Part shown: positions 42,045-50,903 of the stretch, in pieces
Layout: each line of letters opens with the position of its first letter
How positions within the stretch are numbered: the first letter of the stretch is position 1
Assembly: GCA_013177945.1 (NCBI GenBank)
Contig: JABLXW010000011.1
Location: 62,001-126,000, forward strand
Source: Bacillota bacterium
GTDB lineage: Bacteria > Bacillota > DSM-12270 > Thermacetogeniales > Thermacetogeniaceae
Length of the DNA stretch: 64,000 nucleotides
Reading direction: 5' to 3'
Notes under the pieces: model-generated
The model's input: only the letters and a program-made list of their open reading frames with translations
What the model was told of the DNA's origin: nothing
Databases searched by the model: none
Translations under genes and position numbers: made by a program

Positions 42045-42920
42045 ATGCAGGAACTGCTGCAGCAGCTCGTTAACGGACTGTCCCTGGGGAGCATTTACGC
42101 TTTGATTGCCGTTGGCTACACGATGGTTTACGGGGTTATCCAGCTCATCAACTTCGCCCACGGCGATGTCCTGATGGTCGGAGCATATGTGGGCCTGGCC
42201 GCGGCCCTGGCCGGCTTCGGTCTGGTTCCCAGCCTGCTCCTGGCGATGCTGGCATGCGCCCTGCTGGGGGTGGCCATTGAGCGCGTGGCTTACCGCCCCC
42301 TGCGCCACGCCAGCAGGCTTGCTGCCCTGACGAGCGCGATCGGGGTCTCTCTTTTCCTCGAGTACGGGATGATGGCTGCCCTCACTCCCCGGACGCGGTC
42401 CTATCCCCCCCTTCTGCCCGACCGGATCTACAGCTGGGGCGGGCTCCGCATCACCAGCAAGGACCTGCTGATCCTGGGGACGACCCTCGTCCTCGTGCTC
42501 GTTCTCCAGTATATCATCTACCGGACGCAGACGGGAAAGGCGATGCGGGCGGTTTCCTTTGACCGCGAGGCGGCCCAGCTCATGGGGGTAAATGTGAATT
42601 CCACGATTGGGGCGACCTTTGCGCTGGGCTCGGCCCTGGCGGCGGCTGCAGGGATGCTGGTGGGGGTTTACTTCAATGCCGTGTACCCTTTGATGGGCCT
42701 GATGCCCGGCCTGAAAGCCTTTGTGGCCGCAGTCCTGGGCGGGATCGGGAGCGTGCCCGGGGCAATGCTGGGAGGGCTCCTTTTGGGGATGACCGAGGCC
42801 CTGGTGAGCGGCTACGGAGGATCGATGTACCGGGATGCCGTTGCCTTTGGCATCTTGATCTTCATTCTGCTGGTTCGGCCGACGGGCCTGCTGGGAACCG
42901 GCCTTCAGGAGAAAGCGTAG
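42045..42920 (+). CDS. livH: Branched-chain amino-acid ABC transporter permease LivH
   Basis: Polytopic inner-membrane protein of 291 aa. LVNGLSLGSIYALIAVGYTMVYGVIQLINFAHGDVLMVGAY at the N-terminus is diagnostic of LivH, as is VLGGIGSVPGAMLGGLLLG near the C-terminus, the loop that contacts the ATPases. ATG 42045 has GGAGG at 8 bases. livM follows immediately (next base after the stop). Confidence 0.93.
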   Translation: MQELLQQLVNGLSLGSIYALIAVGYTMVYGVIQLINFAHGDVLMVGAYVGLAAALAGFGLVPSLLLAMLACALLGVAIERVAYRPLRHASRLAALTSAIGVSLFLEYGMMAALTPRTRSYPPLLPDRIYSWGGLRITSKDLLILGTTLVLVLVLQYIIYRTQTGKAMRAVSFDREAAQLMGVNVNSTIGATFALGSALAAAAGMLVGVYFNAVYPLMGLMPGLKAFVAAVLGGIGSVPGAMLGGLLLGMTEALVSGYGGSMYRDAVAFGILIFILLVRPTGLLGTGLQEKA

Positions 42921-43898
42921 GTGAGCGTGATGGAGAGGAAGTGGGTTCGGCTCGCCGCTCCCGCCGTCATTGCCCTGCTGGTTTACGGCTGCGTCGGGTG
43001 GGGGATTGCCAGGGGATTGATATCCGAGTATTACCAGGTCAATCTCTTCCTGATCGGGATCAACATCATCCTTGCTGTTACCCTGAACCTGATCAACGGC
43101 TTTACGGGGCACCTTTCCCTGGGCCATGCCGGTTTTATGGCGGTGGGCGCCTATACCGGGGTTGTGGTTACCATGAAGCTGGGGCTTCCCCTCGCCTTTG
43201 CGGTTGCGGCAGGAATGGCCGCAGCGGCCTGCGCCGGATTCCTGATCGGCCTTCCCACCCTGAGGCTGCGGGGGGACTACCTCGCCATTGCCACCCTTGG
43301 CTTTGGGGAGATCATCCGGGTGCTGCTGGAAAATTTCGAGTACCTGGGAGGCGCCCGCGGAATCTCGGGGATCCCCCGCACCGTTAACTGGACCTGGCTT
43401 TTCTGGAGCGTCGTCCTTACCCTGGTTCTCGTCCGGAACTTCATCAGCTCAACCCACGGCCGGGCGTGTCTGGCGGTCAGGGAGAACGAACTGGCGGCGG
43501 AAATGATGGGGGTCAACACCACCTGCTACAAAGTGCTGGCCTTCGTGCTGGGGGCCGCAGGAGCGGGGCTCGCCGGGGTCCTCTACGCCCACTATTTTTA
43601 CGTGATTCTGCCCGACAAGTTTTCCTTTCTCCTCTCTTTTGACGTGCTGGTGATGGTAATGGTGGGCGGCCTGGGAAGCCTGACCGGCTCCTGCCTGGGG
43701 GCGGTGCTGCTCACCCTTTTATCCACGCTGCTCCAGAGGATTCCAGAGTTCCGGATGGTGCTCTACGCCCTGATGCTGATTCTCGTTGCTATTTACCGCC
43801 CGCATGGTTTGGCGGGGAAGCGGGAGCTTTCCCTGGACCTGCTGGGACGCTGGATGCGGAGGGGAGGGGTGGCCCGTGGCGCTGCTCACGGTGGATAA
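42921..43898 (+). CDS. livM: Branched-chain amino-acid ABC transporter permease LivM
   Basis: Second permease, 325 aa, pairing with LivH. Motifs: LNLINGFTGHLSLGHAGFMAVGAYT, LPTLRLRGDYLAIATLGFGEIIRVL and VGGLGSLTGSCLGAVLL (ATPase-contact loop). GTG 42921 with AGGAG upstream; ATG 42930 is a possible alternative. Overlaps livG by 23 bases. Confidence 0.93.
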   Translation: MSVMERKWVRLAAPAVIALLVYGCVGWGIARGLISEYYQVNLFLIGINIILAVTLNLINGFTGHLSLGHAGFMAVGAYTGVVVTMKLGLPLAFAVAAGMAAAACAGFLIGLPTLRLRGDYLAIATLGFGEIIRVLLENFEYLGGARGISGIPRTVNWTWLFWSVVLTLVLVRNFISSTHGRACLAVRENELAAEMMGVNTTCYKVLAFVLGAAGAGLAGVLYAHYFYVILPDKFSFLLSFDVLVMVMVGGLGSLTGSCLGAVLLTLLSTLLQRIPEFRMVLYALMLILVAIYRPHGLAGKRELSLDLLGRWMRRGGVARGAAHGG

Positions 43899-44658
43899 GC
43901 TGGGAAAGAGCTTCGGCGGCCTGGTTGCCCTTTATAATTTCAGTCTTACCGTTGAGGCCGGCGAACTGGTGGGGCTGATCGGGCCCAACGGGGCCGGGAA
44001 GACGACGGTCTTCAACCTTCTGACCGGGCTCTACCCCCCCTCGGAGGGGACGATGATTTTTGCAGGGAAAAGCCTGCGGGGGAGGCCCCCCCACCAGATC
44101 ACGCGGCTCGGCATCGCCCGGACGTTTCAGAACATCCGGCTGTTCCCCAACTTAACGGTGCTTGACAATGTAAAGATCGCCTACCACAGCGTGATTCGTT
44201 ACGGCCTCCTGCCCGCCCTCCTCCGGCTCCCCTCCTTTTACCGGCGGGAGGCGGAAATCGAAAGGGCCGCCCTCGACCTGCTGGACGTCTTTCGTTTAAA
44301 GGAGCGGGCGGGGGAGCGGGCGGCCGGTTTGCCCTACGGGGAGCAGCGGAGGCTGGAGATCGCCCGCGCCCTTGCCACCAACCCCCGGCTTTTGCTGCTG
44401 GACGAACCCGCGGCGGGGATGAACCCCCAGGAAACCCGGGAGCTGCTGGCTTTGATCAGGTGGATCCGGGACCGGTTTGACCTGACAATTATCCTGATCG
44501 AGCACGACATGTCCCTGGTGATGGGGCTCTGCGAGCGGGTGCTGGTGCTGGACTACGGCTCCCTCATCGCGGAGGGAACCCCTGAGGAAATCCGGGAGAA
44601 CCCCCGCGTCATTGAGGCATACCTGGGAGAGGAGGGGGTGGCGGAATGGGAGGAGTAG
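43876..44658 (+). CDS. livG: Branched-chain amino-acid ABC transporter ATPase LivG
   Basis: ATPase of 260 aa. Walker A LIGPNGAGKTTVFNLLTG, signature PYGEQRRLEIARALA, Walker B LLLLDEPAAGMNP, switch His in ILIEHDMSLVMGLCERVLVLDYG. The LivG group is recognised by IARTFQNIRLFPNLTVLDNV. GTG 43876 with GGAGGGG upstream lies inside the end of livM. Overlaps livF by 13 bases. Confidence 0.94.
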   Translation: MALLTVDKLGKSFGGLVALYNFSLTVEAGELVGLIGPNGAGKTTVFNLLTGLYPPSEGTMIFAGKSLRGRPPHQITRLGIARTFQNIRLFPNLTVLDNVKIAYHSVIRYGLLPALLRLPSFYRREAEIERAALDLLDVFRLKERAGERAAGLPYGEQRRLEIARALATNPRLLLLDEPAAGMNPQETRELLALIRWIRDRFDLTIILIEHDMSLVMGLCERVLVLDYGSLIAEGTPEEIRENPRVIEAYLGEEGVAEWEE

Positions 44659-45368
44659 CCCCGCTCCTTGTCCTTGAAGACGTGCACGTTTCCTACGGCG
44701 CCATCCGGGCGGTTAAGGGGATCAACCTTGTTGTGGGTGAGGGGGAGGTTGTAACCCTGATCGGGGCCAACGGGGCCGGAAAAAGCACCACCCTCCGGGC
44801 GATCTCCGGGATTGTCCGGGCGGCCTCGGGAAGGATCCTCTTCCAGAACGAGGACCTGACCAGGGTGCCGCCCCATGAGATCGTCCGGCGGGGCATTGCC
44901 CAGGTGCCGGAGGGCCGCCGGGTGTTTGCCAACCTCACGGTGCTCGAAAACCTGGAAATGGGCGCCTTTGCCAGAAAGGATAAAAAGGGGATTAAAAGCG
45001 ACCTGGAGCGTGTTCTGGCACGCTTCCCCCGCCTGCAGGAGCGCAGGCGCCAGGTGGCGGGGACCCTGAGCGGAGGAGAGCAGCAGATGCTGGCCATCGG
45101 CCGCGCTTTAATGGCCCGGCCGCGTCTTTTGCTCCTGGACGAACCCTCGATGGGGCTTGCCCCCCTGCTGGTCAGGGAGATTTTTACGATCATTCAGGAG
45201 ATCAACAGGGAGGGGACAACCGTTCTTCTTGTGGAACAAAACGCCCGGCTCGCCCTGCAGATTGCCCACAGGGCCTATGTGCTGGAAACGGGAAGGATCG
45301 TCCTGGAGGGTCCCGCCGGCGAGCTTGCCGAGCGGGAGGAGGTTAAAAAGGCCTACCTGGGCGCCTGA
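44646..45368 (+). CDS. livF: Branched-chain amino-acid ABC transporter ATPase LivF
   Basis: Second ATPase, 240 aa. Walker A LIGANGAGKSTTLRAISG, signature LSGGEQQMLAIGRALMARP, Walker B LLLLDEPSMGLAPLLV; ARRGIAQVPEGRRVFANLTVLENL-like text (IAQVPEGRRVFANLTV) is typical of LivF. With livJ, H, M and G it completes a five-gene importer. The CBS-ACT gene follows after 48 bases. Confidence 0.94.
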   Translation: MGGVAPLLVLEDVHVSYGAIRAVKGINLVVGEGEVVTLIGANGAGKSTTLRAISGIVRAASGRILFQNEDLTRVPPHEIVRRGIAQVPEGRRVFANLTVLENLEMGAFARKDKKGIKSDLERVLARFPRLQERRRQVAGTLSGGEQQMLAIGRALMARPRLLLLDEPSMGLAPLLVREIFTIIQEINREGTTVLLVEQNARLALQIAHRAYVLETGRIVLEGPAGELAEREEVKKAYLGA

Positions 45369-45416
45369 AGCGGCGAGAGCGCGTTCTTCTGGAAAAAATT
45401 TCATAAGGGGGCGGTT

Positions 45417-46076
45417 ATGGTGCTGGTGCGGGATAAAATGACGCCGGATCCCGTGACGATTACACCCCAAACCACGATTGCCGAAGCTCTGGCCCTGATG
45501 CGGGAGCACCGCATCAGGCGTCTCCCCGTGCTCGATAAGGGGAAGCTGGTGGGCATCGTCACCGACCGGGACCTGAGCGAGGTCTCTCCTTCTCCGGCGA
45601 CTTCTCTGAGCATCTTTGAGCTGAACTACCTGCTCGCCCGGACGAAGATCGGGGCGCTGATCAAAAAGCAGAGGGTGATCACCATTTCGCCCGATGCCTA
45701 CCTTGAGGAGGCCGCCCTGATCATGCGGGACAACGAGATCGGAGCAATCCCCGTTGTCGAGGAGGGAAGGCTGGTCGGGATCATTACGGAGAGCAATATC
45801 TTCGATGCCTTTATCGAGCTGATGGGCCTCCGGGAGCCGGGGACGAGGCTTGACCTGGAGCTGGAAGACAGGCCGGGGATGCTGGCGAAGGTGGCCGGGG
45901 TGGTCTGGAAGGAGGGAGGAGACATCTCCCACCTCGCCGTTTTCCACAGCGGGCGGGGCCGGGTGACCCTGGCCGTTCAGCTGCGGAATGAAGAGGCGGG
46001 AAGAATCATCGATGCTCTTGCGGAGCAGGGGATCAGGGTTAAGTCTGTAGCCTGGAAAGGCCGGGCCGCGCTTTAG
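45417..46076 (+). CDS. CBS-pair and ACT domain protein
   Basis: Protein of 219 aa. Two CBS motifs: VRDKMTPDPVTITPQTTIAEAL with RRLPVLDKGKLVGIVTDRDL (about 1-60) and ISPDAYLEEAALIMRDNEIGAIPVVEEGRLVGIITESN (about 80-125). An ACT-like domain follows (LELEDRPGMLAKVAGVVWKEGGDISHLAVF). This arrangement is the AcuB-like one. CBS pairs bind adenine nucleotides and ACT domains bind amino acids, so it probably senses energy state and an amino acid; which target it controls is unknown. Its place after liv suggests a link to amino-acid uptake. Confidence 0.85.
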   Translation: MVLVRDKMTPDPVTITPQTTIAEALALMREHRIRRLPVLDKGKLVGIVTDRDLSEVSPSPATSLSIFELNYLLARTKIGALIKKQRVITISPDAYLEEAALIMRDNEIGAIPVVEEGRLVGIITESNIFDAFIELMGLREPGTRLDLELEDRPGMLAKVAGVVWKEGGDISHLAVFHSGRGRVTLAVQLRNEEAGRIIDALAEQGIRVKSVAWKGRAAL

Positions 46077-46112
46077 AAATGACGGGCAGAAGACCCTCTC
46101 TGGCATTTGGGC

Positions 46113-46141
46113 TGGACGCCGGGGCGAACTTGTGTTAAAAT
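46113..46141 (+). promoter_or_regulatory. Candidate promoter of the tRNA-Sec gene
   Basis: TGGACG (46113-46118) and TAAAAT (46136-46141) with a 17-base spacer, ending 18 bases before the tRNA. The -10 is good, the -35 poor. Confidence 0.4.
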
Positions 46142-46159
46142 GGGAGCGAAAAACCGGTC

Positions 46160-46256
46160 GGGAGCGGATTGTGCCTGGTGGTGCGCCTGGACTTCAAATC
46201 CAGCGGGAGGCATGACGAGTGTCTCCGGTGGGTTCGATTCCCACACGCTCCCGCCA
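46160..46256 (+). tRNA. selC: tRNA-Sec (anticodon UCA)
   Basis: Folds as selenocysteine tRNA: anticodon arm CTGGA-CTTCAAA-TCCAG with TCA anticodon, a long variable arm (GGGAGGCATGACGAGTGTCTCC), T arm GTGGG-TTCGATT-CCCAC, and encoded CCA (46254-46256). The 97-base length and long extra arm are right for Sec. The acceptor has seven Watson-Crick pairs (GGGAGCG/CGCTCCC), the eighth position being G46167 opposite A46245, instead of the usual eight pairs. It is the substrate of SelA and SelB encoded at 37.3-40.6 kb. Confidence 0.95.
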
Positions 46257-46301
46257 GCTGCTTTTAGGGCAACAGGAAAAGGCTGAAACGAGGCTTTGCA
46301 A

Positions 46302-46335
46302 GAAACCTGCTGCTCCTCCTGGTGCAGCAGGTTTC
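46302..46335 (+). terminator. Hairpin after tRNA-Sec
   Basis: Perfect 12-base stem GAAACCTGCTGC / GCAGCAGGTTTC with a 10-base loop, 45 bases after the tRNA. There is no pure T-run (GGCTT follows), so it is a probable but not ideal terminator. Confidence 0.6.
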
Positions 46336-46474
46336 GGCTTAAACGGGGAGCGGGGACGCCTTTCGATCTTTAGGTGGATAAGGTGGACTGCCCGCGAAAC
46401 GCGGCGGGCCGCGCCGGGGGATCATAACCTCTGGAAAGAGCCCGGGCGAGCCCTGGATGAAAGAAGGGGATCAC

Positions 46475-47191
46475 GTGCGCCGGCACACGGAAACGATCAT
46501 CAAAGGGAAAAACCTCTTCAAGTTCTACCAGATGGGAGAAGTCACCGTGAGGGCGCTCAACGGCGTCGATCTGGAAATTTACGAAGGGGAGCTCATCGTG
46601 ATCCTGGGCCCGAGCGGCTCCGGCAAGAGCACGCTGCTGCACATTATCGGGGGAATGGATACGCCGAGCGAGGGGGAGCTGTACTACCGCGGCGAGCCGC
46701 TGCACACCGCAGATTCCAGAAGGCTGACCCAGTACCGCCGGAGCGCGGTGGGGTTCGTTTTCCAGTTTTACAACCTCATTCCCAGCTTGACCGCTTATGA
46801 GAACGTGGACCTTTCCGTCCAGATTTCTGAGCACCCGCTCCCGGTGGACGAGGTCCTGGAAAAGGTCGGGCTGGCCGACCGGGCGCACCACTTTCCCGCG
46901 CAGCTTTCGGGGGGCGAGCAGCAGCGGGTCGCCATCGCCAGGGCGCTTGCCAAGAATCCCGACCTCCTCCTCTGTGACGAACCGACGGGGGCGCTGGACG
47001 TCGAGACGGGGATCCAGGTCCTCAGGCTCCTGCGGGATTTCTGCAGGTCTTACGGGAAAACCGTCCTCATCATTACCCACAACGCCGCCATTGCCGGGAT
47101 GGCCGACCGCGTGCTTCGCCTCAGAGACGGGAGGATCAGGGAGATCGTGTGCAACGAGAATCCGCTGCCTCCGGAGGAGGTGGCCTGGTAA
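46475..47191 (+). CDS. MacB/LolD-type ABC exporter ATPase
   Basis: ATPase of 238 aa. Walker [19 protein letters not shown], then [20 protein letters not shown], signature [16 protein letters not shown], Walker [17 protein letters not shown]. This combination is that of MacB/LolD/FtsE-type ATPases that power FtsX-like permeases. GTG 46475 with GAAGGGG upstream is preferred to ATG 46457. Stop overlaps the permease ATG (TAATG). Confidence 0.92.
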   Translation: MRRHTETIIKGKNLFKFYQMGEVTVRALNGVDLEIYEGELIVILGPSGSGKSTLLHIIGGMDTPSEGELYYRGEPLHTADSRRLTQYRRSAVGFVFQFYNLIPSLTAYENVDLSVQISEHPLPVDEVLEKVGLADRAHHFPAQLSGGEQQRVAIARALAKNPDLLLCDEPTGALDVETGIQVLRLLRDFCRSYGKTVLIITHNAAIAGMADRVLRLRDGRIREIVCNENPLPPEEVAW

Positions 47192-49557
47192 TGCTCTGGA
47201 AGAAGGCGGTCCGGGACCTCAAAGAGGGCAGGGCTTCTTACCTCGCGTGCACAGCCGTGATCTTCATCGGGCTTGTGGTATTCAGCTCTTTTTCCATCGT
47301 CATGGACAATCTGGATGTCTCGCAGAGGAATTTTTACAGGGCCCGGAGATTTGCGGACGGCTTTGCGGAAGTGGAGGCCATGCCCTGCGCGGAAGTGGAA
47401 AAACTGAGAGACCTTGAAGGGATCGAGGACATTCAGGGCCGCCTGGTCAGGGAAGTGCGGGTGCTGCTGCCGGGGAGGGAGGAGAGCGTGCACCTGCGCC
47501 TGATTTCGGTGGACCCGGCCGCTCAAGACCCCATCAACGGGATGGAGCTCATGCAGGGAATCCCCCTGGAAAGCGGCGAAATGAATATCTGGGTGGACAA
47601 CAAGTTCTTCGAGGCAAACCACCTCGAGCTCAACCAGGAAATTGAGGTCATCGTTGAGGGGAAAAAGAAGAATTTGCGCATCGTGGGATTCGGCAGGAGC
47701 CCGGAATTCATCTACGCCCTGCGCAGCTCCACCGACCTCTACCCCGACCCTGCCAGGTTTGGGGTTGCCTTCATTCCCTACGAAACAATGCGGGCGCTGT
47801 TCGCGGCCGGAAAGACGGTCAACGACCTCGTTTTTACCCTGCGGCCGGGCGCGGACTACCTCGCCCTGGAGCAGAGGCTGGAGCCGGAACTCAAGCCTTA
47901 CGGGCTGAAAAGAATCTACCCCCGGAAGGACCAGATCAGCCACTTCATGCTTACCCAGGAGCTGAACAGCTTGAGGTCGACCGCCCGGACGCTGCCCCTC
48001 CTGTTCCTGTCGGTTGCAGCCCTGATTTTATACCTCATGCTGAGGCGGATGGTTGAGCAGCAGCGGGAACAAATCGGGATTTTAAAGGCGCTCGGGTACA
48101 CAGACCGGGAAGTCCTGCTTCATTATCTGTCCTATCCCCTGATCGTCGGGGCGGCCGGGGGCCTGGCCGGAGGGCTCGCCGGGATTGCCCTGTCGTACCC
48201 CTTAACCACCATGTACCAGGTGTTTTTCAACATGCCAGGCCTCAAGAGCAGGTTTTCTCCAGAGCATCTCCTCTTAAGCATCCTCCTTTCCCTGGCGTTC
48301 AGCGGGTTTGCGGGGTACCAGGGGTGCAAGGGGGTTCTTGCCCTGAGGCCTGCCGAGGCGATGCGGCCCCCGGCGCCCCCCGCGGCGGCGAAAGCGCTTC
48401 TCGAAAGGTTCCCCCTCATCTGGAGCATGCTCACCGTGCAGGGCAAGATGGCGGTCCGCAGCATCAGCCGCAACAAAAGGCGCAGCCTCTTCGTGTTCGC
48501 GGGGATCACGTTCGCCTTCTCCCTCGGGGGGCTCACCTGGGCGCTGAAGGATATAAGCGAGAAGATGCTGCTGGTGCAGTACGAAAAAATCCAGGCCTAC
48601 AACGTCAAGGTCGACCTTGCCCACCCCCTGGATCGGGAAAAGGCAACGCGGGAGCTTGCCCGTTTCCCCGGCGTGAAAAGGGCGGAGCCGGTGGCGGAGC
48701 TTCCCGTTACGCTGAAAAATGCCTGGCGCGAAAAGGATGTGGTGCTGCTGGGTCTCCCGCAGGACGGCAGGCTTTACAACATCCTGGACAAAAGGGATCG
48801 CAGGGTCGCGCCTCCCCGGAACGGGGTCCTGATTTCGGAGCGCCTGGCGCGCCTGCTCGGAGCCGGCCCCGGCACTCAATTAACCGTAAAAAGCCCGATG
48901 ATGAGGGGCCCGGAAGAGGAGAAAAAAGTGGAGGTGGTGGGCGTCATCCCCCAGTACCTGGGGCTCAATGCGTACATGGAGATCGGGGCCGCAGGCCGCC
49001 TGTTGGGGCAGGAGAACCTGGCAACAGGGGTGATGCTGCTGGTGGAGGAGCAGCGCATTCCGCTGCTGCAGAGGAAGTACAACAGCAGCCCCGCAATCGC
49101 CGGGTTCGTGAACCGGGCGGAAATGTTCGCCCAGATCAAGGAGCTGATGGCTTCCTATTCCGGCACGATCCTTATCTTTGCGTTGATGGCCGTCATCACC
49201 GGCTTCGCCGTCATCTACAACTCTTCCACCATCACACTGTCGGAGCGGAGCCGCGAGCTGGCCTCCATGATGGTCCTGGGGATGACGCCAGGGGAGGCGC
49301 TCTCTGTAATTACCTTCGAGCAGTGGGTGCTCAGCATCTTTGCCATGCTCGCGGGGATACCCCTGACGAAGCTGTTCCTGGCAGGGATGGCCCGGGCGTT
49401 CAGCACCGACATCTACACCATTCCTGCCGAGATGTCCGGTCTCTCCGTGGTGGCGGCGTTTTTCATAACGGCCGCCTCGATCTGGATCGCCCAGCGGGCG
49501 GCGGCCAGAAAGGTCGCCGGGTTGAGCCTGGTAGAGGTTCTCAAGTCTCGGGAATAA
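47191..49557 (+). CDS. FtsX/MacB-like ABC transporter permease (double FtsX)
   Basis: Large permease of 788 aa. Helix near residue 20 (ACTAVIFIGLVVFSSF), an extracytoplasmic domain of about 200 aa, then three helices with GILKALGYTDREVLLHYLSYP (FtsX motif) near 290-390, a second set with helix near 445, another extracytoplasmic domain, and a final group with LILIFALMAVITGFAVIYNSSTI and LASMMVLGMTPGEALSVI near 650-770. Two FtsX halves in one chain. ATG 47191 overlaps the ATPase stop; GGAGG is 9 bases upstream. Mechanotransmission-type export of peptides, lipids or signals is likely. Confidence 0.88.
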   Translation: MLWKKAVRDLKEGRASYLACTAVIFIGLVVFSSFSIVMDNLDVSQRNFYRARRFADGFAEVEAMPCAEVEKLRDLEGIEDIQGRLVREVRVLLPGREESVHLRLISVDPAAQDPINGMELMQGIPLESGEMNIWVDNKFFEANHLELNQEIEVIVEGKKKNLRIVGFGRSPEFIYALRSSTDLYPDPARFGVAFIPYETMRALFAAGKTVNDLVFTLRPGADYLALEQRLEPELKPYGLKRIYPRKDQISHFMLTQELNSLRSTARTLPLLFLSVAALILYLMLRRMVEQQREQIGILKALGYTDREVLLHYLSYPLIVGAAGGLAGGLAGIALSYPLTTMYQVFFNMPGLKSRFSPEHLLLSILLSLAFSGFAGYQGCKGVLALRPAEAMRPPAPPAAAKALLERFPLIWSMLTVQGKMAVRSISRNKRRSLFVFAGITFAFSLGGLTWALKDISEKMLLVQYEKIQAYNVKVDLAHPLDREKATRELARFPGVKRAEPVAELPVTLKNAWREKDVVLLGLPQDGRLYNILDKRDRRVAPPRNGVLISERLARLLGAGPGTQLTVKSPMMRGPEEEKKVEVVGVIPQYLGLNAYMEIGAAGRLLGQENLATGVMLLVEEQRIPLLQRKYNSSPAIAGFVNRAEMFAQIKELMASYSGTILIFALMAVITGFAVIYNSSTITLSERSRELASMMVLGMTPGEALSVITFEQWVLSIFAMLAGIPLTKLFLAGMARAFSTDIYTIPAEMSGLSVVAAFFITAASIWIAQRAAARKVAGLSLVEVLKSRE

Positions 49558-49581
49558 GAGCGGGAGGGGAGGAGGCGTTTT

Positions 49582-50847
49582 GTGAAATTTAATCTTGTGA
49601 AATACAGGCGGAAAATCCTTTTCGGGGCGGCCGCCGTGGCCCTTGCTGCGGTTGTTTTCCTGGGCGAAGCCCTCAAGCCGCTGGAGGCAGAGCTGTTGAG
49701 AGTCGAGAAGCGCTCCATCGCCAGGACGCTTCAGGAAGAAGGGTTTGTTGTCCCTGCAGCGGAGTACCCCGTTTTTTCCGTTTATGGCGGCAGGATTGTT
49801 GACCTGCGCGTGGAGGAGGGGGATGTGGTAGAGAAGGGGGAGGTGCTCGCGGTCTTCGATGCCCGGGATCTCCATTTCCAGCTGGCGCAGCTGCAGGCGC
49901 AACTCGAAAGCGTCAAAGGGGATGAGGCCAGGATGCATCAGGAGCCCTACCGGTCGCAGCTGAGGCAGCAGGAGCTCCTGGTGGAAAAGGCAAGGCTCGA
50001 TCTCGAGGCGGCCAGAACCAGTTTCGCCAGGATCGAGGCGTTGTACAAATCCGGGGCAATCAGCACAAAGGAATATGAAGAGGCGCTGAAAGCGGTAAAA
50101 GCGGCGGAGAACGCCCTGGAGCAGCAGGAGGAAGCCCTTTCCCTGCTGGTCGAATCCCACAAGCCCGGCAGCGGGACAGGCCGGTACTATGCGGGAATGA
50201 AGGAATCCCTCCAGGCGCAGATTGAGGCGGTGAAACACAAAATAGAGGAATCCAGGATCACCGCGCCTGCCGCCGGGGTTGTTGCAGACCTGGCGGTCAG
50301 GGAAGGCATGGTCGTGCCCCCCGGTTCCCCCCTGATGACCATTTTTCAGAAGGACTCCTACCTGGTTGAGGTGTTCGTGCTCGCCGGAGATGCCGGAAGC
50401 CTGAAAGAAGGGATGAAGGTGGAGCTGGTTCAAGAGGGCGCCGGAGGGGATCTTGTTTTCGGTGGGGTTGTTGAAAGAATCGCTCCTGCAGCGGTGGAAA
50501 AGATATCACCGCTCGGATTGAAAGAGCAGCGCGTCAAGGTCACGGTGAAGCCGGAAACCCCCAAGACCCCCGGGCTGCGCCCCGGCTGCGCCCTCGATGT
50601 CCGGTTCACGCTCGAGAAACAGGAGGGCCGGCTGGTTGTGCCCAAGACGGCCCTGTTCCCCTATCGCGGCGGAGAGGCGGTTTGGGTGGTGCGGCGCGGA
50701 AGGGCAAAGATCCAGCCCGTCAAAAAAGGGTTTGAAAACGACCGGGAGGTCGTGATCGAAAAGGGGTTGCAGGAAGGGGACCGGGTCGTTCTCGACCTCC
50801 AGCTGGCCGGGCTTAAGGAGGACAAAAGGGTGGCGGATCGGTCTTGA
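49582..50847 (+). CDS. HlyD/MacA-type membrane-fusion adaptor
   Basis: Protein of 421 aa with one N-terminal membrane helix (ILFGAAAVALAAVVFLGEAL), biotinyl-lipoyl halves (GGRIVDLRVEEGDVVEKGEVLAVFD and ITAPAAGVVADLAVREGMVVPPGSPL), a long coiled-coil hairpin between them (about residues 95-215), then a beta-barrel part ending KTALFPYRGGEAVWVVRRGRAK. It lies 24 bases after the permease. Such adaptors also occur in monoderm bacteria beside FtsX-type exporters, so it is not evidence of an outer membrane by itself. GTG start. Confidence 0.9.
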   Translation: MKFNLVKYRRKILFGAAAVALAAVVFLGEALKPLEAELLRVEKRSIARTLQEEGFVVPAAEYPVFSVYGGRIVDLRVEEGDVVEKGEVLAVFDARDLHFQLAQLQAQLESVKGDEARMHQEPYRSQLRQQELLVEKARLDLEAARTSFARIEALYKSGAISTKEYEEALKAVKAAENALEQQEEALSLLVESHKPGSGTGRYYAGMKESLQAQIEAVKHKIEESRITAPAAGVVADLAVREGMVVPPGSPLMTIFQKDSYLVEVFVLAGDAGSLKEGMKVELVQEGAGGDLVFGGVVERIAPAAVEKISPLGLKEQRVKVTVKPETPKTPGLRPGCALDVRFTLEKQEGRLVVPKTALFPYRGGEAVWVVRRGRAKIQPVKKGFENDREVVIEKGLQEGDRVVLDLQLAGLKEDKRVADRS

Positions 50848-50903
50848 GGGGGCTAAACCCGGTAGCCTCGATGGTGACCTGCAGCATCCTGGTGGCAGCA
50901 GCT

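Noticed and set aside
38734-46160. Selenoprotein genes with in-frame TGA near the sel genes
   Set aside because: No gene in this stretch breaks at TGA with homologous continuation; all are complete without recoding.
48324-49592. Long plus-strand frame within the FtsX permease
   Set aside because: Gly/Arg/Ala-rich shadow in another frame, lacking hydrophobic helices.
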